Below, in pieces: positions 1-10,444 of a stretch of DNA of 64,000 bases. The notes below the pieces were generated by a model. That model worked only from the letters and a program-made list of their open reading frames with translations, did no database searches and was not told the origin of the DNA. Both the position numbers and the translations under genes were made by a program. The stretch is from the NCBI RefSeq assembly GCF_963576675.1, contig NC_088912.1:96749895-96813894 (forward strand), in the 5' to 3' direction. The stretch's first letter is position 1, and every line of letters starts with the position of its first letter. This stretch comes from Euphorbia lathyris. Its lineage: Eukaryota > Streptophyta > Magnoliopsida > Malpighiales > Euphorbiaceae.

Positions 1-1075
1 AATCCTTCTCCACTTGTGTAATCTTCTAAGTAGGCAGGAGCTCTTCGTTCTCTGATTGAGAGAGATGAATTAGAGGTATTGTTGGGGCTGGAATTGAGTG
101 AGTTAGAGCTGGAACTTGCTGAATTTGGAACATCACTGTTGGAGCTTGAATTTTCTGCGTCGTCATTGGAGGTGATGTATTCATTCACATCTGCTGTATT
201 TTCTTCATCTAAATCTGCTTCTTCTTCACTTTCATCTCCTTGATTGTGGGCTTCTTCATATTCTTCTCCCCAATCAAGTACATCAGTAGTCTCCTCTTTT
301 GTTTTTGCCCAATCCCATCTTTCATCTTCTTCAAAGATGACATCTCTATTGATGGTTACTTTCTTTGTGAAAGGATTAATCAGCTTATATCCTTTGGACT
401 CCACACTGTAGCCGATCAGGACTAATTTCTGACTTTTTGCATCTAACTTCAATCTCTTAGCATCAGGTACATGTACATTTCCAATGCAGCCAAAGACCCT
501 GAAATATTCAATGTTAGGTTTCAAATCGCTCCAACATTCTTCTGGAGTTTTATTTTTCACAGAGGCAGTGGGACTCCGATTGAGAATGTGACATGTCCAC
601 TTCGCAGCATCTGGCCAAAGCATTTTGGGCATTTGTTTTTCTTCAAGCAAGCATCTCACCATATTGAGGATTGTACGGTTTTTACGCTCCGCAACTCCGT
701 TTTTCTGAGGCGTATACGCTGTAGTAAGCTGTCTTCTTATGCCTTGTGTTTTGCAAAATTTTGAAAATTCTTTGGAGTTGAATTCTCCTCCTCTATCTGT
801 TCTTAAGCTGCATATTGATAGACCACACTCTTTCTCCACCATTATTTTGAAATTTTTGAAAGTCACAAAAGCTTCACTCTTTTCGTTCAGAAAATAAACC
901 CACAGCTTTCGACTAAAGTCATCTATGAATGTTAATATGTACCTCTTTTGACTGTAGGAGGCAGGCGAAATAGGACCGCAAATGTCTGAGTGTATGAGCT
1001 GTAATTTCTTTGTGGCTCTCCAATTACTCTTATTTGAAATGGCTACTCTGTGTTGTTTTCCTATCATGCAACTTG
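1..1075 (-). pseudogene. copia integrase core, partial
   Basis: Translating the minus strand from about 1075 down to base 1 gives an integrase catalytic core. The three acidic positions are visible in the contexts HSDICGP (near 985), RTDRGGEF (near 800) and QKNGVAERKNRT (near 700). After the core comes the usual copia C-terminal region with FGCIGNVHVP and GYSVESKGYKL, then a Glu/Ser/Asn-rich linker up to the window edge. It is annotated as a pseudogene because it is cut off from Gag by two upstream frameshifts. I could not check the part beyond the edge. Confidence 0.8.
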
Positions 1076-1875
1076 TACATTTTTTTTGTTGGGGTTTTGA
1101 TGTTTGGCAGCCCTCGAACCATCTCTTTATTGTGCAGCAATGCTAGATTTTTATAGCTCAGATGCCCAAATCTTTGATGCCAAATTTCACTCGATTCTTC
1201 AATTTGTGCATTGAAGCAATAAGGTGATTTCATGAGAATGTTTGCAATAACTACAAACATTTTGTTTGCTGTCATTTCGCTTTTCATTATAACACCACGG
1301 GTCGGATGATATAACTTGCACACTCCATGTTTGATAAGAATGGTGATTCCTCGTTCTTGTAATTGACCTATACTCAGCAGGTTATTACGCAATTCAAGTA
1401 CATAAAAAACATCACTCACAATTTGGATTTGGCCTCCAACTTCGAGCTTGATACTCCCTTTCCCCATCACCATCAGCTTGGAATCATTCCCAAGTTTAAC
1501 AGAATGCTTAAAAACTTCATCAAGTCGTGTGAAGCACTCTTTGTTTCCTGACATGTGGTTCGAACATCCAGAATCAAGAAACCAGATCCCTTTCCTTTTG
1601 TCTTGCTTGAGATCAACTTGCGCCATCAACAACATCTCATCTTCATCATCGATCTCGGCATAGTGAGCCCGTTTCTCTGAATTTTGACATTCATACTGAA
1701 AATGTCCCAAATTGTGACATTTATAGCATTCAATAGCAGATTTGTCAAAGAACGATCTGCCTCTGCCTCTTTCTCGACCTCTAAACGTGCCTCTGCCTCG
1801 TCCACTTCGGTCTTCATGTGTAACTTTCAATACTTGATCTTCTTCTACAGATCCTTTCATCCTTTGTTCGTGAAT
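1030..1875 (-). pseudogene. copia zinc knuckle, protease and GAG-pre-integrase segment
   Basis: An RGRG-rich linker leads to a CCHC zinc knuckle (CYKCHNLGHFQYEC). The aspartic protease active site follows (WFLDSGCSNHM), then a GAG-pre-integrase segment ending in IWHQRFGHLSYKNL. This is the expected copia order. The frame is lost near 1085 at a run of A on the minus strand (PTKKMYKLHDR). The integrase HHCC cysteines continue in another frame, so a one-base length change in the run broke the polyprotein. The protease residues look intact, but the polyprotein cannot be made in one piece. Confidence 0.85.
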
Positions 1876-2471
1876 TAAAGACTGCTTTGGAGTTCATCCA
1901 CAGTTAAAACATCAACATTATTTGATTCTTCAATTGAACATACCACGCAGTTGAATTTTGGAACTAAGGATCGAAGAATCTTTCCTGTGATATCAGCTTC
2001 TCTGAGACTTTCACCACATGATTTCATCCTCTTGGCAATTGAGAGTGTTCTTCCAAAATAGGCATTGACACTTTCCCCTTCTTTCATCTTCAAAATTTCG
2101 AATTCAATTTTTAGGGTTTGAAGTTGTGCTCTTTTAACCCTTGTTGACCCTTTAAATTTCTGCTTCATCGAGTCCCAAATCTGCTTGGATGTATCATCGT
2201 TCAGAATGGTTTCCATAATTTCTCTCTCAATGGCTTGATAGAGATAATTCTTCACCTTCTTGTCTTTCAATTGCTGTTCTGCAATAACTTTAGTCTCTGC
2301 TTCTGATGGCTCTCTTCCTGCTGGAATCTCTGTTATTCCATCTTCTACTAGGCTCCAGAATTCCTTTGCTCGAAGGAAATTCTCCATCAATTTTGCCCAA
2401 TGTTCATAGAAACCATCAAATTTTGGGATAGCTGGTTGCACAAAACCATTATTATTGTTGCTTTCTGCCAT
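1875..2471 (-). pseudogene. copia Gag (UBN2/Retrotran_gag type), frameshifted at its end
   Basis: The reading frame begins at the methionine at 2471 (MAESNNNN). Upstream in-frame codons run into the primer binding site and LTR, so this start is chosen. The protein has the copia Gag pattern: a core with FDGFYEHWAKLMENFL near the N-terminus, WDSMKQKF in the middle and a helical segment with LKMKEGESVNAYFGR. Gag forms the virus-like particle in the cytoplasm. The frame stops at 1875 in DELQSSL, and the next frame carries on immediately with the downstream zinc knuckle. Gag and Pol were therefore one ORF, and a one-base change near 1880 separates them. Confidence 0.85.
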
Positions 2472-2531
2472 CTCTTCACACTCTTCTCTCGTGTTTCTCT
2501 CACACTCTTCTCTCTCAATCAGGCCTGTTCT

Positions 2532-2544
2532 GGCTCTGATACCA
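2532..2544 (-). promoter_or_regulatory. Primer binding site of the copia element (initiator Met tRNA type)
   Basis: On the minus strand this reads TGGTATCAGAGCC, the usual copia site complementary to the 3' end of initiator tRNA-Met. It lies two bases from the inferred LTR edge at 2547. Confidence 0.85.
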
Positions 2545-2546
2545 AA

Positions 2547-3005
2547 TGATAAATATTGAACACAATAGACAAATTGCAACAAAATGCAAAGAGTATTTGT
2601 TATTTAGAATGTAAACTGGGGAAGCTTTAAATAGATTTACAGTGAACAGAAATCTAAAAACAGAAACTAACGTATCCCACATATACAGGAAACGTGATTA
2701 TAGCAAAGACCAAATCAAACTCTAACTTATTCCTAGTTTCTAGGAACTTATTGTTAACAGCAAAGACTACTTCAAACAAGAAGACACGTTACTTAACAGA
2801 TTTCCATGATAATCTTTCTGAATTTCCACAGTACCCAATATTAGCACTGAAGCCCTCGTCAGATTCCATTCTCATCCCTAATAAGCCCCCAGCAGAAACA
2901 AGGCCTGAACAACAGATTTTGTTTGTTGTATCTGATAAATGCTCTGCTAGATGGAACACGTGTTGCATTACAACGTTGTTATCTTAAACTTGAGGACTTT
3001 TCACA
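2547..3005 (-). repeat. 5' LTR of the broken copia element
   Basis: The inner edge (TGATAAATATTG on the plus strand, so TATCA at the LTR end) is fixed by the primer binding site. The outer edge is less certain. I place it at TTTCACA near 3003-3005, which would give TGTGAAAAG as the LTR start. A TATTTAAAG TATA-like box on the minus strand lies near 2625-2635. The other LTR is outside the window, so length and identity cannot be checked. Confidence 0.55.
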
Positions 3006-3117
3006 CTTTTGATTGCTGAAGAGACGATCACTTCACAGATGTTGTAAGCATACTATAGCAAAACATGGGATCTTACTGGATTACAATCACTTACATCCAA
3101 CTAAGTTTTTCTTGTTC

Positions 3118-3330
3118 CAGGCATTAGTTAATTTTTTTATCAATATTTACTTGAAAAAGTGGAAAATTGAGCAATATAGGGATAACTTTGCAAGGGATGC
3201 AGTTATTCAATTTATATCATTCAAAGGGTCTACTTAAATATAACTAGTCTGTTCATATGTTCAGAAAGGTATTTCTTGGTAAAATATGTTGAAACTCCTC
3301 ATTTGAACAAGTTGGAGCAGTCTGTCTTGT
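3118..3330 (+). pseudogene. mTERF relic (C-terminal piece)
   Basis: Bases 3197-3320 follow the 3' part of the intact mTERF genes: the equivalents of GAVLQFMSSKGLVKLDS, then CSERRFLEKYV, then APHFNKLE. In-frame stops after SFKGST and an altered frame make it non-coding. The stretch 3118-3197 (GCATTAGTTAATTTTTTTATCAA) matches the flank interrupted by the intact copia element at 53110-53138, which shows these are two copies of one older unit. Confidence 0.7.
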
Positions 3331-3341
3331 ACATGACAATC

Positions 3342-3428
3342 TGCAAATATTGAACAGCTTAACGAAGAAGAGGCTCATTTGTGTCATGTGCAAATATTGA
3401 ACAGCTTAACGCAGAAGAGGCTCATTTG
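3342..3428 (+). repeat. Two 40-bp direct repeats, period 47 bp
   Basis: The segment TGCAAATATTGAACAGCTTA with its continuation ending in GAGGCTCATTTG occurs at 3342-3381 and again at 3389-3428 with one mismatch. The ends resemble the SLKKRL coding part and the 3' flank of mTERF relics, so it is a small local duplication inside relic DNA. Confidence 0.8.
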
Positions 3429-3643
3429 AAGGGGTGCGATTGTCCAATCTGTCTGTTTCTGTACAGAGAAAGAAATGTTTCTTCAAAAGTTCTTTCATAA
3501 TAGAATCAACGAATGTTCATACAAATATTAGTTCATAGATGGTAAAATTCATAGATGGTAAAGTTTAAGGTCTATCAGAAATGATGAAACCACAAATAGT
3601 TGAAGTATATACATTTGGTACATCTCTTGAGAAACCAAATTCT

Positions 3644-3791
3644 TGAGAAATAGTGGTGAAACTTTTGGGCTCGTGGTTGAGAGCTTACCTATAATTAGAG
3701 AGGTTATGGTTCGAATCACATCCATGTGGGTGAGGATTTTTCTTCCTCATTTAGTGTAAGCGCATTGTGTGCAAATTTTAAATAAAAAAAA
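3644..3791 (+). mobile_element. tRNA-derived SINE, candidate
   Basis: An A-box-like TGGTTGAGAGC and a B-box-like GGTTCGAATCAC lie about 40 bp apart, as in tRNA-derived Pol III promoters. The tail ends in an A-rich run (AAATAAAAAAAA). The flanks look like an imperfect long target duplication: CTCTTGAGAAACCAAATTCT at 3624-3643 and a close match at 3792-3813. The corresponding 5' flank of the second mTERF gene does not show this element. Confidence 0.5.
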
Positions 3792-3836
3792 CTCTTTCGA
3801 GAAACCAAACTCTATACATTTCCAATTGTGTTAATC

Positions 3837-3850
3837 AAACGACATAGTTT
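3837..3850 (+). promoter_or_regulatory. mTERF-array promoter motif AAACGACATAGTTT, outer copy
   Basis: Exact 14-bp match to the motif 120 bp downstream at 3957-3970. It suggests the promoter region of this gene was itself partly duplicated. Confidence 0.55.
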
Positions 3851-3956
3851 TGTTCTCTCTCTACAGCTGTAAATGCATTTGGGCTCAAATCAAATTACAA
3901 GCTCAAGCTTAATCAAACTCTTTTACTCTTTCTTACCACACAGATTTACTGCTAGC

Positions 3957-3993
3957 AAACGACATAGTTTTACTCTCTTCTCTTTATATAGGG
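3957..3993 (+). promoter_or_regulatory. Core promoter of the first intact mTERF gene
   Basis: AAACGACATAGTTT at 3957-3970 is followed about 13 bp later by a TATA box (TTTATATAG, 3983-3991) running into TAGGGTTTT, a telo-box-like sequence. The start codon lies about 130 bp downstream. The same block with small changes precedes the second intact gene and several relics. TATA function is inferred from position and conservation. Confidence 0.6.
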
Positions 3994-4120
3994 TTTTGCC
4001 TTTCTTCTGCGTTACTTTCTCAACTTCATCTTCTGGAATTGGAATTGCATTGCTCGTAGCTTCTCTCGACTCTCGAAAAAGGTGAGCTTTCTCAGTTTCA
4101 CATCTCGATTTTCAGTTATC

Positions 4121-5287
4121 ATGTTTCATTCTATCTGCAAAACGCTTCTTCATTCTACAAATCGTTATACTGTCACTGCTCATAACCCATCAATGGTGGT
4201 TCCATTAATACTCAGATACTTTTCCATTGATGCTGATACTCGACACTCTTTTACTCTTTCTTACCTCACTGAAACATGTGGCCTATCTCCTAAATCTGCT
4301 TTTTCAGCTTCTAAAATTGTACAATTTAAATCCTCCGAGCAACCTGATTCGGTCCTATCCTCCTTCCAAAAGTTTGGATTCTCCAAAATCCAAATCTCTG
4401 AAATGATCAGAAAGTTTCCAAATATCCTATGTTGTGATCTAGAGAAGACCATTTCCCCCAAATTTGAGTTCTTCCTCTCTAGAGGAGCTTCAACCCGTGA
4501 ACTTGTAAAAATCTTCACTGCCAACCCCTGGATCTTGAAAAGCAGCTTAGAAAATCAATTGGTTCATACTTTTAATATTTTAATTGGGCTTTTCCAATCC
4601 GAAGACAAAGCCATTGAAGCTATGAAACGAAATCCTCGGGTTCTATGTGCTAGACATGAAGCACGTCTGCTACCTAATATCAAAACTTTAAGAGAAAATG
4701 GAGTGCCTGCATCATATATATTGTGGCTAATTAGTAAACATTGGCAATGCATTGGAGCAATTCCAGTCAAATTCGAAAAGATTGTGGAAGAAGTGAAGGA
4801 AATGGGATTCAGTCCTTTGAAGTTGCATTTTGTTGACGCAATCGTGGTACTGATAAGAGTGAGCAAATCAAAGAGGGATGGAAAGGTTGAGGTCTATAAG
4901 AGGTGGGGATGGTCGGATAAAGATATCACTATTGCTTTCAAAAAGTTTCCACGGTGTATGGCAATCTCAGACCATAACATAACGGATACAATGGATTTTT
5001 ATGTCAACAAACTGAAATTAGAGTCTTCAGTCGTTGTGAATTGTCCTAATCTACTTGGATATAGCTTGAAGAAGAGGCTCATTCCAAGAGGTACAGTTCT
5101 TCAGTTTATGTCATCCAAGGGTCTGGTTAAATTAGATTCAAGGATAACTAATATGTTCATATGTTCAGAGAGGCGTTTCTTGGAAAAATATGTGAAATGT
5201 CATGAGGAAGCTCCTCATTTAATTAAGCTGTATAATCATAGCTTAAGTCTCTCTGATACAAGAAAATCTGGAAAAGATGAAGAATAA
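4121..5287 (+). CDS. mTERF-domain protein, intact paralogue 1
   Basis: This 388-aa intronless gene encodes a plant mTERF-family protein. The family binds organellar nucleic acid and acts in transcription termination, RNA maturation or translation in mitochondria or plastids. The N-terminus (MFHSICKTLLHSTNRYTVT) is rich in Ser, Thr and basic residues with no acidic residue in the first 35, which suits a mitochondrial presequence. About ten helical mTERF repeats follow, with repeat-end signatures FPNIL (about 100), NPWIL (about 140), NPRVL (about 175), FPRCM (about 285) and CPNLLGYSLKKRLIPR (about 320). The methionine at 4121 is chosen over the in-frame one at 4082 because the second intact gene and several relics share ATGTTTCAT at this point. 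Compartment and RNA target are inferred. A divergent but complete paralogue lies at 59845. Confidence 0.9.
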   Translation: MFHSICKTLLHSTNRYTVTAHNPSMVVPLILRYFSIDADTRHSFTLSYLTETCGLSPKSAFSASKIVQFKSSEQPDSVLSSFQKFGFSKIQISEMIRKFPNILCCDLEKTISPKFEFFLSRGASTRELVKIFTANPWILKSSLENQLVHTFNILIGLFQSEDKAIEAMKRNPRVLCARHEARLLPNIKTLRENGVPASYILWLISKHWQCIGAIPVKFEKIVEEVKEMGFSPLKLHFVDAIVVLIRVSKSKRDGKVEVYKRWGWSDKDITIAFKKFPRCMAISDHNITDTMDFYVNKLKLESSVVVNCPNLLGYSLKKRLIPRGTVLQFMSSKGLVKLDSRITNMFICSERRFLEKYVKCHEEAPHLIKLYNHSLSLSDTRKSGKDEE

Positions 5288-5814
5288 CATGGAGATGCTG
5301 TTATCAAGCTGTATCTGCTCTCTCTCTCTCTAAGATAACAACTAAGTTGACTTACCAAATGTAATTGCAAATTGACTTTGTCTGCCATTCTATAAACCTT
5401 GGAGATGTTGTGTTGAATGTGAGTGTGATCCGCATTACATGTTTCCTTTTTGTTATCCCATGCATGTTACGGCCTCTGCCTCTGCCTCTGGAACCTATTT
5501 TCGTCAATGAATGTTCCTATGCATGCAGATATTTAATTGTATCAGTTGTTTAATGGATTCAAGTTACTGTAAGCCTAGTTTGGAATAAAGTATCTAACTA
5601 GTACAAATCTAGGATCATCCTCGACTCCAAAAACACCAAGAAAGATGGTTCAGCTGAAATGCTAGAATGATAGATTTCTTCTGTTTTGTTTTCTTCATGG
5701 CCAGTATCAAAGGCATCTTCTATTGCAGACGATGTGCATAGATATCAAAATGTGATTGATTTCAAATTCTCACGTGATTGAGTTGTCTTGTGTCATCTTT
5801 TACTGCACAAGTTT
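5288..5814 (+). other. 3' flank of mTERF gene 1, shared with gene 2
   Basis: This non-coding stretch aligns, with gaps, to the DNA after 61011. Shared pieces include a CT-rich run after the stop, the GTTACGGCCTCTGCC-like segment and CCAAGAAAGATGTTGCAGCTGAAATG. An AATAAA at 5584-5589 is a possible but distant poly(A) signal. I see no ORF of interest. Confidence 0.6.
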
Positions 5815-5905
5815 TTAAGTATTGAGCTTGAAGAAGAAGCTGATTCTTGGACTAAGCTTGAAGAAGAGGTGTAGTTATTCAGTATCCAATACGATCTGCA
5901 AATAT
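5815..5905 (+). pseudogene. mTERF relic (SLKKKL-SLKKR piece)
   Basis: The sequence encodes two side-by-side copies of the SLKK(K/R)LI segment, as at 61395-61455, then a stop after AAGAGGTGTAG and VIQYP. The paralogous relic after gene 2 continues for another 55 codons, so this copy has a deletion. Confidence 0.65.
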
Positions 5906-6036
5906 TGAAGAATTGCATGAAGATGCATTAATATTATTGATTTGAAGAAAGAGAATTCGGTACGTAATTACATACTTTGAGGTGCTTTAGATGATGATAG
6001 CAACCGATTCAAGTTATTAAATTAATTGTAACATTA

Positions 6037-6193
6037 TTATCGTGTGACCAAGAGGTCACGGGTTCAAGTCTTAGGAGCGGCCTTTTGCCAAAATAAATTG
6101 GCATGGGAAGGCTTGCCCCCAGTACACCCTTGTGGTGGGACCCATCCCCGGACCCTCGCTCAGCGGGGACGCGTAGTGCACCGGGCCGTCCTT
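6037..6193 (+). mobile_element. Au-type SINE, 5'-truncated
   Basis: It contains GTGTGACC-AAGA-GGTCACGGGTTC (B-box GGTTCAAGTC), GGAGCGGCC and an end GTGCACCGGGCCGTCCTTT, all features of the plant Au SINE family. The A-box part is missing. The same locus after the second mTERF gene (near 61958) reads straight through from GTAACATTA to ACAAGTG, giving an empty site and placing the insertion to within a few bases. Confidence 0.8.
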
Positions 6194-7382
6194 TATTAAC
6201 ATGTGCTTTGTTTGAATGCAAGTATGATTGATTATGCTCAACTTGTTAATTAGCTTTGTTTCATCTTGTTCATTTCTCTAGTTTATGTTGTTTGATGGGT
6301 AAATTACATTCATGCTCCTTGAACTATAACACTATTTGTGCCCTTGAACTTATTTGTTGACATAAAAAAAATCTCAACTTTGCATTATTATAATATTGAA
6401 GTCCAAGTCGATAAAAATCCTTGAAAATTTTAACGGGATGTTGACTTGGATAACTATGACCACATTATTAATTATTTTTTTTATCAATGTTACCACAAAC
6501 TCTGGTATATACTTATTTTACCTTCATATATACAAAGATTCGAGGAAAAAAAGAAAAAGAAGTGTAAAGAATAAATTATATGAGGGTAAGGTAGGTTTTG
6601 ATCATACTTTATGATGATTTAGATTTAAAAAAGTCAATAATGTAGTGTAGTTAAACTTGTCTAGGTCATTATTTCGTGAATTTTTTAGCGGATTTTTGTT
6701 GATTTGGACTTGAATGTTACAATAATACAAAGCTTAAGAAATTTTAATTCAAGAAATGAAGTTTAGGAACCACACGATTAATAATGTTATAATAATGTTA
6801 ATAATGTTATCCCATTATGTGGAGTGTGGGCTTGTAAACTGATTCAAGTTTACAGTTTAATTTCCCAATTATGTGGAGTTTAATTTTGCCTATCAAAGTT
6901 GAGTATTTGTATGTAAGCTGAATAATCAAATTGAAATTTAAAAGTTTATTTGAAAGCAAGCAAGATTAAATTAAAAGGCCAAATTGACTCTTTATTCAGT
7001 TATAGTGTGAGTTAATTTCACGTGCAAGCAGTCCATTTATATGGTTATGTTAGCATGAAGTGCCTTTTGAAGATGCATTGATATTGATTGGATGAAGATG
7101 CATTGATATTGATTGGATGATATTGATTGGATGATATTGAAGTGCCTTTTAAACCAGAATCGAACTAGGCTAGAAAATGAAAACATGCTAAATTGCTCAT
7201 GTTGTAATTTCAATTATATAGATATAATGAATGATGTTTTTTCTTTATCAAGTTTTATCTTTACATCCACAGTTATTTAAGTTTGAGTGTATTTGACGAA
7301 TCCAGTTATTTAAGTTTTGAGTGTATTTGAACTTCATTTTCTTTTAAGTTTGATTATATTTGTAATTATTGGCTATGCTTTG
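6194..7382. other. Non-coding flank, duplicated near 62000-63720
   Basis: AT-rich and without a convincing gene. Most of it aligns with the flank of mTERF gene 2, including GGGTAAATTACATTCATGCTCC (6299) and AACTAGGCTAGAAAATGAAAACATG (7164). About 150 bp near 6479-6640 is absent from the other copy. At 7070-7140 a short tandem repeat of GATGCATTGATATTGATTGG occurs. Confidence 0.6.
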
Positions 7383-7535
7383 GTACAAATCGATTTCAAT
7401 ACAAATCCAGTCAATTCTGGAAAGATATTGGAGGAAGTGAAGGAAATGGGATTCAATCCTTTAAAGTCACAGTTTGTTATAGCAATCTTTGTATTGGAAG
7501 GAATGAGCAAATTTTATAACAGAAAATTATAACAG
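7383..7535 (+). pseudogene. mTERF relic (central piece)
   Basis: The translation contains PVNSGKILEEVKEMGFNPLK and VLEGMSK, matching PVKFEKIVEEVKEMGFSPLK and VLIRVSK of the intact genes. It covers only about 40 codons, with foreign sequence on both sides. Confidence 0.75.
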
Positions 7536-7972
7536 AATGCCTACAGTCTTTTTCATGCTTAGGATTCTTTGAAATGGGAACCACTTAATATGTTGATGTT
7601 AGGTTGAAAATTACTCTACACTTAGTATTCAAGTGGTTTAATTTTGGTTCATTATAGACTCTGCATTTTTTGGTATTTGATATACTTGTATTGTATTCAT
7701 GGACCTTGCAATTGCGTTGAGGATCGAATTTGGCTTGTCGGATTCAACACTTCAACACAACACGTACATTAATGATACAATGAAAGGTCGAATGAGAATA
7801 AAACAAAGGTGTTAGCTTTGGCTGTTGTTATTTGTTGTATTGCGATATGAACTATTTCAGTACATTTTTTGGAGGAATTGAATTGGATTGATAGTTGGTT
7901 GTTATCTTCTGTTACGTGAGGTTGATGTTTTGCCATTATTTGGTTATTGATCAGCACATTGGCAGTTGCCAG

Positions 7973-8076
7973 ATTCAGCTTTTCTGTATCTATAAGAGGA
8001 TTCCTAGGATCGTGAATTGGGTTTGCGATAGGAAGATAACCCTTGGTACCTTGACAATGATGGCTGAATCAATCAG
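7973..8076 (+). pseudogene. Exon-like segment of unknown origin, copy 1
   Basis: This stretch is open (PRIVNWVCDRKITLGT, then MMAES) and lies between a possible acceptor (TTGCCAG) and a good donor (CAGGTAAGTT). Related copies occur at 37446-37505 and 50564-50650. I do not recognise the protein. It may be a remnant exon of a gene that was duplicated together with the mTERF units. Confidence 0.4.
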
Positions 8077-9418
8077 GTAAGTTAAGTTGTTGATTTAGAT
8101 GGGAAGAATAACAGAGAAAGACGTTACTTAGGTCACCAAATCTTTTTGTATGATCGGCTTCTTCCTTCTGTTGGGGTGGGGACAATCTATTTGGAGTATG
8201 ATATGTTTCTGTTGAGCTGGACTCAGAAAGTGTTGAACATTGTTATTGAAGTTCTCTCAAATTTGTTGGATCAATTTGACCAAAAAAGATGTTTTGGTAT
8301 TAATTTTAGTCCTTAACTTCACATTTTTTTGTTAGATTAGACAAAAAATGGTACGTGTTAACATACGAATGGTGTTCGTACTTCTTTCTAAGTAATGGTT
8401 CTGTAGCTGATGTGGTACCTAAACATCAACACTTTAAGATAAAATGGAGTCTCATAAACATTAACTTCTGTATCAAATAATTCAAGCATGAATGCACTAT
8501 TAGAGTGTCCAAAGAAGTCATTTAATTTTAATTTGGGATATGAACATAGCTGAGATGGAGTTTATAAGTTTGTTTATAATTAACTCTCATGTCGGAAGCG
8601 AGAATAATAACACTTCTAAATTGGATTGCTATTTCATAAATTAGTTTGCCAAATTTGTTATATGAAAATGTTTGGAGATATTATTGGAGAGCTTGAAAGA
8701 GAGAAAAATAAAAATAAATCGATGGATGATTTCCTTTAGGGTTTCAATTGAGCCAAGTGGACTTGTGGTTCGCTTATGTCGACTCAGTAGAAAATTAGTA
8801 AGCTAAGATGGAATTTTAAACTCGGTTCGAACATAAAATCATGTTCTCGAGTTGTTCATTTAAATTTAATTTGTTCACAAGCTTTGCTATTGAGAATTTT
8901 GTTACTATTCATGAACTTTGCTCGCGAGAAACTCGTTAATTTTATACATGAACTTTGTTTTTGAACATCTTATTAATTATGTTTGGAAGCGAGCTTATGA
9001 CCAAAGCTCGTAAACAAATAAACAAGTTGCTCATGAGCAATTTGTTTATCATGTTCGTGGACGAGCTCACCTAATAGAATAATACAATAAAAAACTTTAC
9101 TTAAAATTGTAAAAAATAATAATTTTAAACATATGAAATAAATAACGCCTTTATAGCTGAATTTGATGTTCGCAACTAATTAATTTAGCAAATAAGATTT
9201 TAATTCGAGCAAAAATAAATGATCAAATGCGCAATAAGTCCAAATAAAAGATTAATGTCTTAATAACTAAAAAATGAAAGATTAGGACTTCAATAGGTTT
9301 TTTCCCTACCTTTTATTATATGCTAAAGTATAACAAAGAAGTTATTAATCACTTAAGGTCAACTTGAATGGTTAAAGGCTTCAAGACACTTAAACTAGAT
9401 TTCGAGTTTGAGTTCTAG
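8077..9418. other. AT-rich intergenic DNA with a dispersed-repeat-like stretch
   Basis: No gene is supported. Bases about 8815-9080 are rich in alternating TTTGTTCATGAACTTTGCTC-type and GAGCTC words, typical of dispersed plant repeats, but I found no clean ends or target duplication. Confidence 0.4.
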
Positions 9419-9426
9419 CGTATAGA

Positions 9427-10436
9427 CAGTGGCGAATACAGGATTACTCAGTTGGGGGGGTCAATTTTACATGTGCGTTCGGGAAAAAAAAATTGTTAAA
9501 TCAAACTTGCTTTTTTTTTTTTTGTATATACGCGTGTTATAATTTGAATGGTCAAGAACCAATTTTAAGTATTAATGTACAATTTCTCAAAATTAAGCTA
9601 GATTTCGTTTAATAGTCCTAATAGTAAAAAAAAGATTTAGGAAGGGCTGAACATGCAAAAAAAAATTAAAAAATTTGATTTCAAATGGCCTATCAGGCCA
9701 AAAAAAAATTAATAATTTGGATTTAAAAGGTCTAAGAGGCAAAAAAAATAAATTAGAAATTTGGATTTATGGAGGTCTAACAGGTCAAAAAAAATTAGAA
9801 ATTTAGATTTAGAAATGCCTAACTGGCAAAAAAAAAATAGAAATTTGGATTTAGACATGCCTGACAGGTATTAAGAAAATTAGAAATTTGGATTTATGGA
9901 GAACCTAATAGGTCCAAAATATTGAAATTTTGAATTTTGGACAAGCTTAATACGTAATGGGATATATTTAATTTTTTTTATTAGTTCAATGCTAGTTTCT
10001 AAAAAAAATTATAACATTTTTACATTTTTTTATTTTTAGTTTTAAAATTTTAAAATTTAATTTAGAAATTCAATTGTTTGAGTCTCAAAAATAAGAAATT
10101 GTTTTTTTAATGGAAAAGACATAATAAAAATGAGTTCAAAAGTGTTATGGAAATAAATAAATAAATTAATAATGATAACATAATTTTATAATTATTGAAA
10201 AATAAAATTTAAATAAATAAACACTTTCTAAAATAAATTGAGGTTGGAGGGAATTTAACCTAGGACCTTTAAAAAAAGATAGTGTCATCTCATCTACCTT
10301 TAAACAATGAAATGTTATTACATAGAATCTATATAGACTATTACTAATATTAGGGGGACCGAAACTACTCGTAACCATGAAAATTCCAGCGGTTGGAGGG
10401 GCCTGGGCCCCCCAGACCCCCTATATACAGCCACTG
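9427..10436 (+). mobile_element. Non-autonomous hAT-like transposon, 1010 bp
   Basis: The element begins CAGTGGCGAATACAGG and ends CAGCCACTG, so the outer 7 bp are perfect inverted repeats. It is flanked by a perfect 8-bp target duplication CGTATAGA at 9419-9426 and 10437-10444. Eight-base duplications with CAGTGGC-type ends are characteristic of hAT elements. No transposase ORF is present. Just inside the right end lies GGGGCCTGGGCCCCCCAGAC. A shorter relative in the opposite orientation lies at 29986-30393. Confidence 0.85.
9640..9940 (+). repeat. Degenerate tandem repeat of about 60 bp inside the hAT element
   Basis: A unit like TTAGAAATTTGGATTTA, then GGCCTAACAGGC and an A-run, is repeated about five times with many changes. 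The related element at 29986 keeps about three units. Confidence 0.7.
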
Positions 10437-10444
10437 CGTATAGA

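Larger units (their letters stand above)
1..3005 (-). mobile_element. Ty1/copia retrotransposon, 5' part, truncated by window edge
   Basis: Read on the minus strand, the order is 5' LTR (about 2547-3005), primer binding site, gag, zinc knuckle, protease, integrase. The protease-integrase-RT order places it in copia. Reverse transcriptase, RNase H and the 3' LTR would lie beyond base 1. The coding part is broken by at least two frameshifts (near 1875 and near 1085), so this copy is not autonomous. It sits directly beside mTERF relics, which begin at about 3118. Confidence 0.9.

Noticed and set aside
4081..4120. A tiny intron (GTGAGC...TTTCAG) just before the mTERF start codon
   Set aside because: The distance between the donor-like and acceptor-like sites is about 35 bases, too short for a plant intron. 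The same text precedes both genes simply because they are paralogues.
6009..6221. 70-aa minus-strand ORF with Arg/Gly-rich sequence
   Set aside because: It is the Au SINE read in reverse.
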